A DNA stretch of 8,415 nucleotides from a bacterium (GTDB lineage Bacteria; Verrucomicrobiota; Verrucomicrobiae; JAJYAR01). Each line of letters starts with the position of its first letter. Position 1 is the stretch's first letter. Positions 1-5,943 of this stretch are shown here, piece after piece. The notes below the pieces were generated by a model. That model was not told the origin of the DNA and did not search any database. It worked only from the letters and a program-made list of their open reading frames with translations. Position numbers and translations under genes: made by a program. The stretch is from positions 1 through 8,415 of the forward strand of contig JAJYAR010000088.1 in the NCBI GenBank assembly GCA_021779435.1, read 5' to 3'.

Positions 1-15
1 TGCGAGCCCCTCGCA
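1..15. repeat. Short hairpin just upstream of the helicase gene
   Basis: TGCGAG (1-6) and CTCGCA (10-15) are perfect reverse complements around a 3-base CCC loop, ending nine bases before the helicase ATG. It may be the end of a terminator or repeat that starts outside the window, or a structure in the helicase mRNA leader. No T-run follows it, and six base pairs in GC-rich DNA can arise by chance, so the role is open. Confidence 0.3.
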
Positions 16-24
16 CACTGCGGC

Positions 25-1827
25 ATGGAAAAACGACCGTTCTCCGAACTCGGACTCTCGCCCGAAGCGCTCAAGGCCGTCGCGAAAATGGGCTTTGAAG
101 AGGCGTCGCCCATCCAAACCGCGGTCATCCCGGTCGCCCTGACCGGCCGTGATCTCGTCGGTCAGTCCGCCACCGGGTCCGGTAAAACCGCGGCGTTTGC
201 GCTCCCGGCGATTGAACGGGTCGATCCGCGGCAGCGTGCGGTCCAGGTGCTGATCCTCTGTCCGACGCGCGAACTCGCCGTCCAGGTCGCGGAGGAGACC
301 GGCAAGCTTGCCTTCTTCAAAGCCGGCGTACGTGAGGTGCCGATTTACGGCGGCCAAAGCTACGACCGGCAGTTCCGCGCCCTGGCGGCCGGCGTGCAGA
401 TCGTCATCGGCACGCCCGGTCGCGTCATGGACCACATGGAGCGCGGGACGCTGAAGCTCGACGCGCTGAAGGTCGTCGTTCTGGACGAGGCGGACCGCAT
501 GCTCGACATGGGTTTTCGCGAGGACATCGAGCGAATCCTTGGCGCCACCCCGGAACAGCGGCAGCTGCTGTTTTTTTCCGCCACGATGCCGCGCGCGATC
601 CAGGACCTGATCAAACGCGCCAGCCGCGACCCGGCGTGGATCAAGATCGAGGCGCAGGCGCAGAACGCGCCGCAGGTCGAACAGGTGTACTTCGAGGTCG
701 ACCGCCGTTCGAAAGTCGAGGCGCTGACGCGACTGATCGACCTTAATGATTTTCGCTACGGGATCATCTTCTGCAGCACGAAGCTGATGGTCGACGATCT
801 CGACGAGCACCTGCACGCACGCGGTTACGCCGTCGATCGGCTGCACGGCGACATGTCTCAGATGCAGCGCGACCGGGTGATGTCGAAGTTCCGCGAGCGG
901 AAATTCGAGTTCCTCATCGCGACCGATGTCGCCGCGCGCGGGCTCGACGTGGACGACCTCGAGGTGGTCATCAATTTCGACCTGCCGAACGATGCCGAGG
1001 ACTACACCCATCGGATCGGCCGCACGGGAAGGGCCGGGAAGTCGGGGCAGGCGTTCACGTTCGTCTCGGGCCAGGAGATCTACCGGCTTCAGGGGATGAT
1101 TCGTTTCGCAAAGCTGAAGATTCGCCGCGGCACGATTCCGTCTCTCGACGAGGTTGAGGAAGCCCGCAGCAATGTCTTCCTCGACAAGCTGCGCGCGACC
1201 CTCGAGGCGCGCGAGTATCGGCCGCATGACGACCTCATCGACCGGCTGCTCGACGAGGGCTATGCGAGCACCGACATCTGCTCCGCGCTGATTCACCTGC
1301 TGCAGAATTCCAACACCCCGGCGAAAGCGCCGGCGCCGGCCCCGGTTCGTCGCGCCGAGCCGGCCGCAAAGTCCCCGTCCACCGCTCCCGCCCGCCGGCC
1401 CGATGCGCCCGTAAAGGCTCAGCCTACGGCACCGGTGCGCCGGCCCGATGCGCCGGCTTTTCCGGCCACGCACGCGGTGCGCGTTGCGCCACAGGAGCGC
1501 ACGGACGCGGTGACGCCGCCAACGCCCGGCGCCCGCAAGAAGGCGAAGTACGTGCGGCCCGCCCGCACCGGCCGGGATCCGGGGATGACGACGCTCGAGC
1601 TGAATGTCGGCGGCGAACAGATGGTCACTCCCGCCGATATCGTGGGGAAGATCGCCGGCGTCACCCGACTGCCGGCCGAGGTGGTGGGCGCAATCGATAT
1701 CCACGACAAGCATACGCTCGTGGACGTCTCGAAGGAGATTGCCGATGTCGTCCTGAAGAAGCTCGAAGGCATCCGGGTCAAGGACGTCGCGCTCGCGCCG
1801 AAGCGGGCCGGCGTGGACACAGTCTGA
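25..1827 (+). CDS. deaD: DEAD-box ATP-dependent RNA helicase, DeaD/CsdA type with C-terminal DbpA-like RNA-binding domain
   Basis: This cytoplasmic helicase uses ATP to unwind short RNA duplexes; family members act in ribosome assembly, mRNA turnover and cold adaptation. All core motifs are visible: the Q motif (F6 to Q31), motif I ATGSGKT (49-55), Ia PTRELA (80-85), Ib TPGR (130-133), II DEAD (154-157), III SAT (185-187), IV IIFC (247-250), V ATDVAARGLD (299-308) and VI HRIGRTGR (329-336). Residues 375-428 resemble the helical dimerisation region of DeaD proteins. A Pro/Ala/Arg-rich linker (about 430-520) follows, then a DbpA-like RNA-binding domain (about 521-592, with LNVGG and GAIDIHDK). 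The length of 600 residues is close to E. coli DeaD (about 630). The start is the first ATG and lies just before the Q motif; no clear Shine-Dalgarno sequence precedes it. It stands alone in the window. The domain order favours DeaD over DbpA, but a generic RhlE/DbpA-like name is possible. Confidence 0.95.
   Translation: MEKRPFSELGLSPEALKAVAKMGFEEASPIQTAVIPVALTGRDLVGQSATGSGKTAAFALPAIERVDPRQRAVQVLILCPTRELAVQVAEETGKLAFFKAGVREVPIYGGQSYDRQFRALAAGVQIVIGTPGRVMDHMERGTLKLDALKVVVLDEADRMLDMGFREDIERILGATPEQRQLLFFSATMPRAIQDLIKRASRDPAWIKIEAQAQNAPQVEQVYFEVDRRSKVEALTRLIDLNDFRYGIIFCSTKLMVDDLDEHLHARGYAVDRLHGDMSQMQRDRVMSKFRERKFEFLIATDVAARGLDVDDLEVVINFDLPNDAEDYTHRIGRTGRAGKSGQAFTFVSGQEIYRLQGMIRFAKLKIRRGTIPSLDEVEEARSNVFLDKLRATLEAREYRPHDDLIDRLLDEGYASTDICSALIHLLQNSNTPAKAPAPAPVRRAEPAAKSPSTAPARRPDAPVKAQPTAPVRRPDAPAFPATHAVRVAPQERTDAVTPPTPGARKKAKYVRPARTGRDPGMTTLELNVGGEQMVTPADIVGKIAGVTRLPAEVVGAIDIHDKHTLVDVSKEIADVVLKKLEGIRVKDVALAPKRAGVDTV
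1336..1470 (+). repeat. Three 45-bp in-frame tandem units in the helicase linker
   Basis: Helicase residues 438-482 read as three 15-residue units: PAPVRRAEPAAKSPS, TAPARRPDAPVKAQP and TAPVRRPDAPAFPAT. Units two and three share an identical 16-base core at 1394-1409 and 1439-1454, exactly 45 bases apart; unit one is more diverged. The repeat lies in the disordered, basic, proline-rich linker between the helicase core and the RNA-binding domain, so copy number may vary between strains without harming the fold. Confidence 0.75.
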
Positions 1828-1833
1828 TGCAGC

Positions 1834-1871
1834 CGTCCCCGTCGGGTCCGGGAACGGCCGGGAACGGGACG
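1834..1871 (+). terminator. Possible GC-rich hairpin after the helicase stop codon
   Basis: CGTCCCCGT (1834-1842) pairs with ACGGGACG (1864-1871) with one bulged base, starting seven bases after the helicase stop. The loop is itself GC-rich. No T-run follows, so this would be a weak or Rho-assisted terminator at best; it may only be a chance fold. Confidence 0.3.
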
Positions 1872-1889
1872 TCGTGGCGCCGCGCCCGT

Positions 1890-1910
1890 TTGTCACCCAT
1901 TAGGTGACAA
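1890..1910. repeat. Palindrome copy 1 (REP-like)
   Basis: Arms TTGTCACC (1890-1897) and GGTGACAA (1903-1910) are perfect reverse complements around the 5-base loop CATTA. The same core recurs at 3776-3796 and 3832-3852, and a variant lies at 1942-1968. It sits 62 bases after the helicase stop. Repeated extragenic palindromes of this kind fold as hairpins in DNA or RNA; a transcription-factor operator is the main alternative. Confidence 0.85.
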
Positions 1911-1941
1911 GTTGCCGCGGCGCCTCCTCCGAGCGGCCGGG

Positions 1942-1968
1942 CAATTGTCATCTATTGGATGACAATTG
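1942..1968. repeat. Palindrome copy 2 with compensatory change
   Basis: Arms CAATTGTCATC (1942-1952) and GATGACAATTG (1958-1968) pair perfectly over 11 bases around the loop TATTG. Compared with copy 1, CACC has become CATC and GGTG has become GATG, so both sides of the dyad changed together and pairing is kept. Read on the minus strand, the order and loop match copy 1 better, so the two copies face each other. The short inner arms TTGCC (1912-1916) and GGCAA (1940-1944) extend the larger dyad. Confidence 0.85.
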
Positions 1969-2008
1969 GCCTTGGTCCGTCGCGGGGTGACGGGCCGTTC
2001 ACCTGATG

Positions 2009-2209
2009 CCTGAATACCGCTTTTGTCACACAGGCCACGGAGGGCACAGAGGCCCAACCCGAGCCAAACCGGAGGCTTGCGCGACAACTCTCACCCGCTC
2101 GAAGCAGCGCGAACACCCCGGGAATAGACTGACACCGGACAAGATACTCTTTGTGCACTCTGTGTCCGAGCTCCGTGCCCTTGTGGCCAGTCTGATTTCG
2201 GAATTCAGG
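2009..2209. repeat. Imperfect inverted repeat, MITE-like, about 200 bp
   Basis: The outer ends CCTGAATACCG (2009-2019) and CGGAATTCAGG (2199-2209) are reverse complements at 10 of 11 bases. Further in, GGCCAC (2033-2038) pairs with GTGGCC (2183-2188), and GGGCAC (2042-2047) with GTGCCC (2175-2180). The right arm carries an extra CTCTGTGTCC-type unit that the left arm lacks, so one arm has lost or gained DNA. The arms are built from CACAGAGG/CCACGGAG-like words, which I recall from dispersed intergenic repeats in several environmental phyla. No transposase gene and no obvious target duplication are visible. It overlaps the open frame upstream of the glycosidase start. Confidence 0.6.
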
Positions 2210-2210
2210 A

Positions 2211-2221
2211 AATGGGTGACA
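2211..2221. repeat. Half-site of the palindrome family
   Basis: AATGGGTGACA is the exact reverse complement of TGTCACCCATT, the left half and loop of palindrome copies 1, 3 and 4. The matching second arm is missing. It starts two bases outside the right end of the inverted repeat, about 105 bases before the glycosidase start. It may be a copy disrupted by insertion of that repeat, or a single-arm protein-binding site. Confidence 0.5.
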
Positions 2222-2326
2222 CTTTTTCGGGGGCGCGGGCGGCGGAGTGTCCGACTGAACTTCCGCGGATTGGGCGTGGCATTTGGTCGGCGAACGGATT
2301 TTCCTGCTGCTTCCCAAGACAAGCCC

Positions 2327-3742
2327 ATGAATTCCCCGTCAGCACAGCCTCGCACCTTCGCAGTCCGTGACTTTGGCGCGAAGCCGGACCAATCCACCGT
2401 CTCAACCGCAGCCATCCAGCGGACGATCGATGCCGCGGCCGCAGCGGGCGGCGGAGTCGTTGTCTTCGACCCGGGCGTTTACCTGACCGGTTCGCTCTTC
2501 CTCAAGTCCGACATCGAATTCCGCGTCGACAAGGGCGTCGAGCTGCGTGCCGTGCAGGACGAGTCGGCGTTTCCCGAGTTCTGGAACCGTGTCGCAGGCG
2601 TGGAGATGACCTGGCCGGCCGCGCTCATCAACATTCGTGAGCAGAAGCGCGTTCGGATCACCGGCGGCGGCACGATCAACGGACGCGGCGAATTTTGGTG
2701 GGACAAGTTCTGGGGTCCGGACGAGAAGGGCGGCATGCTCAAGGACTACGATGCACGCGGGCTGCGTTGGGCGGTCGACTACGACTGCAAGCGTCCACGG
2801 CTTCTCCTCGTCTACAAATCGACGGACATCGAACTGAAGAACCTGACGCTGAAACGCTCGGGATTCTGGACGGTGCACGTCTGCTTCTCGTCGAACGTCA
2901 CGGTCGACGGGATCGTCATCCGCGAAAACCTCGGGCCCAGCTCGGACGGCATCGACATCGACTCCTCGTGCGACGTCCTCGTCCAGAACTGCGACGTCGA
3001 CTGCAACGACGACGCGATCTGCCTGAAGGCCGGGCGCGACGCCGATGGACTGCGTGTGAACCGTCCCACCGAGCGGGTGGTCATCCGCGATTGCATCGTT
3101 CGTACGGGACACGGGCTCTTCACGATCGGGAGCGAGACCTCGGGCGGCGTTCGCGACGTCGAGGTGTACAATCTCAAGGCGTTCGGCACCTGGCTTGGGT
3201 TCAGCTTCAAGTCGGCGCGCACGCGCGGTGGCGTGATCGAGCGGATCTCGATTCACGACATCGAGATGGTCGGTGTGCCCCGGCCGTTCCGCTTCACGCT
3301 CAACTGGCTGCCGGCCTACAGTTATCCGACGCTGCCCGCAGGGTGGACTGGGGAGCTGCCTGTGCACTGGAAGGCGATGCTGGTGCCGGTCACGCCGCCC
3401 GAGCGCGGGATACCGGAGTTTCGCGACATCACCTTTTCACGCGTGGTTTCCCGCGCCGCGGCTCCGGGTGAGTTTGAGCGCGTGTTGTCGTCATCGGTTC
3501 TCATGCACACCCCCGACGCCCTCGCGAACCTGGCGTTCGACGTTGAGGCGTATCCGGAAAAGCCGATGCGAAACATCCGCTGGGAGGACGTGCGGATCGA
3601 AGCCGATCGCGCCGGTCTGGTGCACCACGCGAAGGGGTGGACCCTGCGGAACGTGGAGTTCGTGACGAAGCAGCGTGATCCGCTGGATCTGGTGAACTGC
3701 ACGGAATTCGAGCAGCCCAAGATCACGGTGAAGGAAGGCTGA
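2327..3742 (+). CDS. Glycoside hydrolase family 28 (polygalacturonase-like)
   Basis: GH28 enzymes are right-handed parallel beta-helix hydrolases that cleave alpha-galacturonic linkages in pectin (homogalacturonan or rhamnogalacturonan), usually with inversion. The 471-residue protein opens with the typical helix entry FAVRDFGAKPD (11-21) and has the expected active-site series: SSDGID (205-210, with D207), NDDA (227-230, with D228 and D229), GHG (261-263) and FSFKSA (292-297, with K295). The usual NTD appears as SSD, and the Arg of the usual RIK motif appears as S293. The start is ATG 2327, next to the conserved domain. The frame stays open to 2006, but that extension is repeat-derived and not homologous-looking; GTG 2276 is another option. 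Neither start gives a signal peptide, which is unusual for a pectinase and suggests action on imported oligomers or a missed export route. No good ribosome-binding site is visible. It converges on the minus-strand operon. The family is certain; the substrate is not. Confidence 0.92.
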   Translation: MNSPSAQPRTFAVRDFGAKPDQSTVSTAAIQRTIDAAAAAGGGVVVFDPGVYLTGSLFLKSDIEFRVDKGVELRAVQDESAFPEFWNRVAGVEMTWPAALINIREQKRVRITGGGTINGRGEFWWDKFWGPDEKGGMLKDYDARGLRWAVDYDCKRPRLLLVYKSTDIELKNLTLKRSGFWTVHVCFSSNVTVDGIVIRENLGPSSDGIDIDSSCDVLVQNCDVDCNDDAICLKAGRDADGLRVNRPTERVVIRDCIVRTGHGLFTIGSETSGGVRDVEVYNLKAFGTWLGFSFKSARTRGGVIERISIHDIEMVGVPRPFRFTLNWLPAYSYPTLPAGWTGELPVHWKAMLVPVTPPERGIPEFRDITFSRVVSRAAAPGEFERVLSSSVLMHTPDALANLAFDVEAYPEKPMRNIRWEDVRIEADRAGLVHHAKGWTLRNVEFVTKQRDPLDLVNCTEFEQPKITVKEG

Positions 3743-3775
3743 AGGCTGAACGTCCGCAGGACATTTCCGCCAGGT

Positions 3776-3796
3776 TTGTCACCCATTAGGTGACAC
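3776..3796. repeat. Palindrome copy 3
   Basis: TGTCACC (3777-3783) pairs with GGTGACA (3789-3795) around CATTA. It is identical to copy 1 over 3776-3795 and differs only at the last base (C for A), which shortens the stem to seven pairs. It begins 34 bases after the glycosidase stop codon. Confidence 0.85.
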
Positions 3797-3831
3797 TGTA
3801 TCCAGTCTCCTCGAGGGACGGGGTGGATACA

Positions 3832-3852
3832 TTGTCACCCATTGGGTGACAA
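3832..3852. repeat. Palindrome copy 4, most symmetric
   Basis: TTGTCACCC (3832-3840) pairs with GGGTGACAA (3844-3852) around the 3-base loop ATT. The nine perfect pairs make it the tightest stem of the family. It ends three bases before the stop codon of the downstream membrane-protein gene on the minus strand, so it would form at the 3' end of that operon's transcript. Confidence 0.85.
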
Positions 3853-3855
3853 AGG

Positions 3856-5943
3856 TCAGGGCTGTGGCCGGGGCCTGCGGAGGAGCGCGGCGGCCAAGGC
3901 GGCGAGACCCGCGGCGGAAATCAGCCACCACACCTTCATTGCGCCGAGCGCGGCGCGGGTGAGCGGGCCGGGGTTGGGATCGAAATGAACGCCCGGACGG
4001 TGGTTGAGCCGGGCGCGCAGCTCCGCGGGAAGGAGTGGCTGGAGGAGCGGCGAGTCGAGTCGTTCGGCCAGTTCGGCTGCGTTCCAGTACGGGGCGTGGG
4101 ACGGACCGGCGTTGAGGAGCGCCGCGCGGTCGGTTCCGGCGAGGAAGCCGTACACGAGAGGATCCTGCTGGTCCCAATACCAGTGGTGCTGCCGGGCCGC
4201 CGCAATGCCGGAGAAGCCGGATACGATCATGCCCGCAACGACGGCCGCGGTTGCAGCGATGAGCATGAGTCGCGCCCACACCGAGGTGAGGTACTCAAGC
4301 AGCGCGGCGGTCGCGAGGACGGATGCGAGCGCGGCGAACGAGAGCGCCGTGAAGTACTTCGAATCCATCGGCAACGCCAGTTGCGGCCGGCCGTGGGCGA
4401 GTCCGATCGCCGCAACGAGCGCCCAGGCACCCAGCCCGAATCCGACCCACGCAGGCGGCCCGCTAACGCGACGCGCGAACAGCATGGTCGCCAGGACGAT
4501 CCAGGGCAGCCAGGCGACGACGAGCGTGCCTGTGTGTCCGGGCAGAGGCCAGGCTGCGAAGGCCTTGAACGCGGTCCAGAATTCGCCCCAGCTGTGGGCG
4601 TAGGTGGGTTCGTGCCAGTGCGACGCTTCGCGCCAGAGCAGACCCGCGACCGTGGCCGCGACGAACGCGAGCATGAGGATGCCGAGACCATGCCGGCGTT
4701 CCACTGCCAGGGAGATGCGGACGAAACAGATCCCCGCAGCGATCCCGGGAGCGACGAACCCCGCGCCCATCGTGCCGAGCGAAGCGGCGCCGGCACAAAG
4801 TCCTGCCATCCAGGTGACCGAAGTGCGATGGCTGGACGCGGCGATGATAAGGACGCACGCAGCGAGGAAATTCAGCGCATACATCTGCGACTGCCCGCCC
4901 CAGAGGAGATTACTTTGGTCGAACGGCAGCACTGCCGTCGCAGCGATGGCCACCGCCGCGGCGGCTCCGATCCAGCGTCCGGCCTGCAGCGCGACGGCCG
5001 CGGCGAGCCCGAGCGTCGCGGCGAGCATCGCCGACCCTGCCACCATGCCCAGCCGTGGGTCCCACTCGCCGTTGAGGAGAGTGCCGAGCAGCGTGATGAA
5101 ACGCGTGACGACGATCCGGTGTTCGCTTTGCGGGATGACCAATGCCTGCCAGTCGAGAAACCCGCCCTGGAAAGGAATCAGCAGATACAGCGCGTCGGAC
5201 TCCCATTCATCCCAGAACGGCATCGGCCGGCTGAATTGGGAAAGCCAGTACAGGCGTGAGCCGAGGACCACGAGAAACACGCCCGCGAAGCAGAGCAGGG
5301 CGGGGCGCGCCCACCGGCCTGTCGCGGTGCGCAACGCGGCCAGAAAGCCGATGAGGAGCGCGAGCGCGAGCGCGGCGCCGGAAGCGACCACGTCGGTTGT
5401 GCCGAGCGAACGGCGCCCCAGTTCGCGATGTGTCAACGCGTGGAGAGGTTCGTCCACGAGGAGCATCGGGTCCGTTGAGCCGGTGTGAACCGTGGCGATG
5501 CCGTTCTCGAGGGTGAGCGAACGGATATCGAACATCGGACGAAGATGCTCGGGCCCGAACCGCACGAGCAGCCGTCCGTCGGACGTCAGGAGCCGCCACT
5601 GTCCGATGCGCACGGTTGCCTCGCCGAGGGCGGGATCGAGCCTCAGGTGCTTGATCGGGGCCGCGGGCAGGTTGAAGCGAAGGACGGTCAGATTGTCGCC
5701 CGGCGGCAGGGACGCCGTTGCGGAGTCGTGCTGGTTGTAGCCGTAACCGGTGTTGGCGAAGAGCTGAACGGAGCCTCCCTTCGGATCCGCCATCTCGACC
5801 TCCAGCACGAAACCCGTGGGGGGCGTTGCCGCTCGCGCCGGTGAAAGCGCGAAAAACAGGGCCGCCACGAGGACGCCGGCAGATCCCAGGACGTGCGAAA
5901 GAGTCCGGTTGAACAGCTGCGGGAAAATGCGGGAGGTCTTCAC
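3856..5943 (-). CDS. Polytopic membrane protein with exported N-terminal domain, GT-C-like (paralog 2)
   Basis: I recognise no named family. Using GTG 5943, the protein has 695 residues. It shows a signal peptide (about 1-39, hydrophobic core 19-33, SPARA before the likely cut), an exported beta-rich domain (about 43-167, with LRFNLP and HLRLDP), about 12 membrane segments from residue 184 on, a conserved first outer loop with FWDEW (243-247, D245 and E246), SEHR (273-276) and WDPR (294-297), then QSQMYAL (351-357), HWHEPTY (442-448), GRP (518-520) and a late periplasmic segment APYWNAAELAERLD (617-630) before the last helix. An Asp-Glu pair in the first outer loop is the mark of GT-C glycosyltransferases such as ArnT and PMT, so a lipid-linked sugar transferase in the inner membrane is a reasonable inference. 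GTG 5943 is chosen because it overlaps the upstream stop by four bases (GTGA) and opens directly on the signal peptide; the ATG at 5991 would add 16 residues and a 52-base overlap. It is the last gene of the operon. Confidence 0.85.
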   Translation of the reverse strand: MKTSRIFPQLFNRTLSHVLGSAGVLVAALFFALSPARAATPPTGFVLEVEMADPKGGSVQLFANTGYGYNQHDSATASLPPGDNLTVLRFNLPAAPIKHLRLDPALGEATVRIGQWRLLTSDGRLLVRFGPEHLRPMFDIRSLTLENGIATVHTGSTDPMLLVDEPLHALTHRELGRRSLGTTDVVASGAALALALLIGFLAALRTATGRWARPALLCFAGVFLVVLGSRLYWLSQFSRPMPFWDEWESDALYLLIPFQGGFLDWQALVIPQSEHRIVVTRFITLLGTLLNGEWDPRLGMVAGSAMLAATLGLAAAVALQAGRWIGAAAAVAIAATAVLPFDQSNLLWGGQSQMYALNFLAACVLIIAASSHRTSVTWMAGLCAGAASLGTMGAGFVAPGIAAGICFVRISLAVERRHGLGILMLAFVAATVAGLLWREASHWHEPTYAHSWGEFWTAFKAFAAWPLPGHTGTLVVAWLPWIVLATMLFARRVSGPPAWVGFGLGAWALVAAIGLAHGRPQLALPMDSKYFTALSFAALASVLATAALLEYLTSVWARLMLIAATAAVVAGMIVSGFSGIAAARQHHWYWDQQDPLVYGFLAGTDRAALLNAGPSHAPYWNAAELAERLDSPLLQPLLPAELRARLNHRPGVHFDPNPGPLTRAALGAMKVWWLISAAGLAALAAALLRRPRPQP

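Larger units (their letters stand above)
1828..2326. other. Gene-free stretch between helicase and glycosidase
   Basis: These 499 bases hold no convincing gene. Open frames here on both strands are short, rich in Arg and Pro, lack recognisable domains and run through inverted repeats. The glycosidase frame stays open upstream to 2006, but that part reads as low-complexity translation of repeat DNA. The stretch contains a GC-rich imperfect hairpin (1834-1871), two palindromes (1890-1910 and 1942-1968), an imperfect inverted repeat (2009-2209) and a palindrome half-site (2211-2221). I see no convincing sigma-70 promoter for the glycosidase, though its promoter presumably lies in 2210-2326. Confidence 0.7.
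3775..3853. repeat. Nested palindrome pair (REP/BIME-like) in the convergent gap
   Basis: Bases 3775-3804 and 3824-3853 form an inverted repeat with 30-base arms matching at 27 positions, around a 19-base loop. Each arm contains its own smaller palindrome plus an 8-base stem, TGTATCCA (3797-3804) and TGGATACA (3824-3831). The unit fills most of the 113 bases between the glycosidase stop and the stop of the minus-strand membrane protein, three bases from the latter. It could act as a bidirectional terminator or 3'-end protecting structure, although no T-runs flank it. The layout resembles the paired REP units (BIMEs) of enterobacteria. Confidence 0.85.

Noticed and set aside
1827..1907. 26-codon frame starting at ATG 1827, overlapping the helicase stop as TGATG
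   Set aside because: It is tiny, Pro/Gly/Arg-rich, and ends inside palindrome copy 1; no sign of selection.
1889..1968. CRISPR-like array of palindromic repeats
   Set aside because: Only two diverged copies at this site, facing each other, without regular spacers or cas genes.
2006..2326. N-terminal extension of the GH28 frame starting at ATG 2006
   Set aside because: The 107 extra residues are Arg/Pro-rich, have no signal peptide or known domain, and are encoded by an inverted repeat; the conserved beta-helix entry begins just after ATG 2327.
2223..2326. Sigma-70 or sigma-54 promoter for GH28
   Set aside because: TTGGGC and GTGGCAT stretches lie at 2270-2282, but no matching -10 or TTGC element at proper spacing was found.
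1952..2415. Several minus-strand open frames upstream of and into GH28
   Set aside because: They overlap inverted repeats and the GH28 coding region, have no recognisable domain, and look like chance frames of GC-rich DNA.
2402..3367. 321-codon minus-strand frame inside GH28
   Set aside because: It is the antisense shadow of a clear GH28 gene; its composition is Arg/Asp/Val-rich, without motifs.
3775..3853. Classical Rho-independent terminator
   Set aside because: Strong stems, but no T-run follows on either strand, so intrinsic termination of the standard type is not supported; a different 3'-end role remains possible.
3985..5259. Long plus-strand frame (424 codons) opposite membrane protein paralog 2, and similar ones at 4604-5488 and 7245-8123
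   Set aside because: Antisense shadows in high-GC DNA: charged, low-complexity translations with no domain, whereas the minus-strand frames have signal peptides, helices and a paralog.
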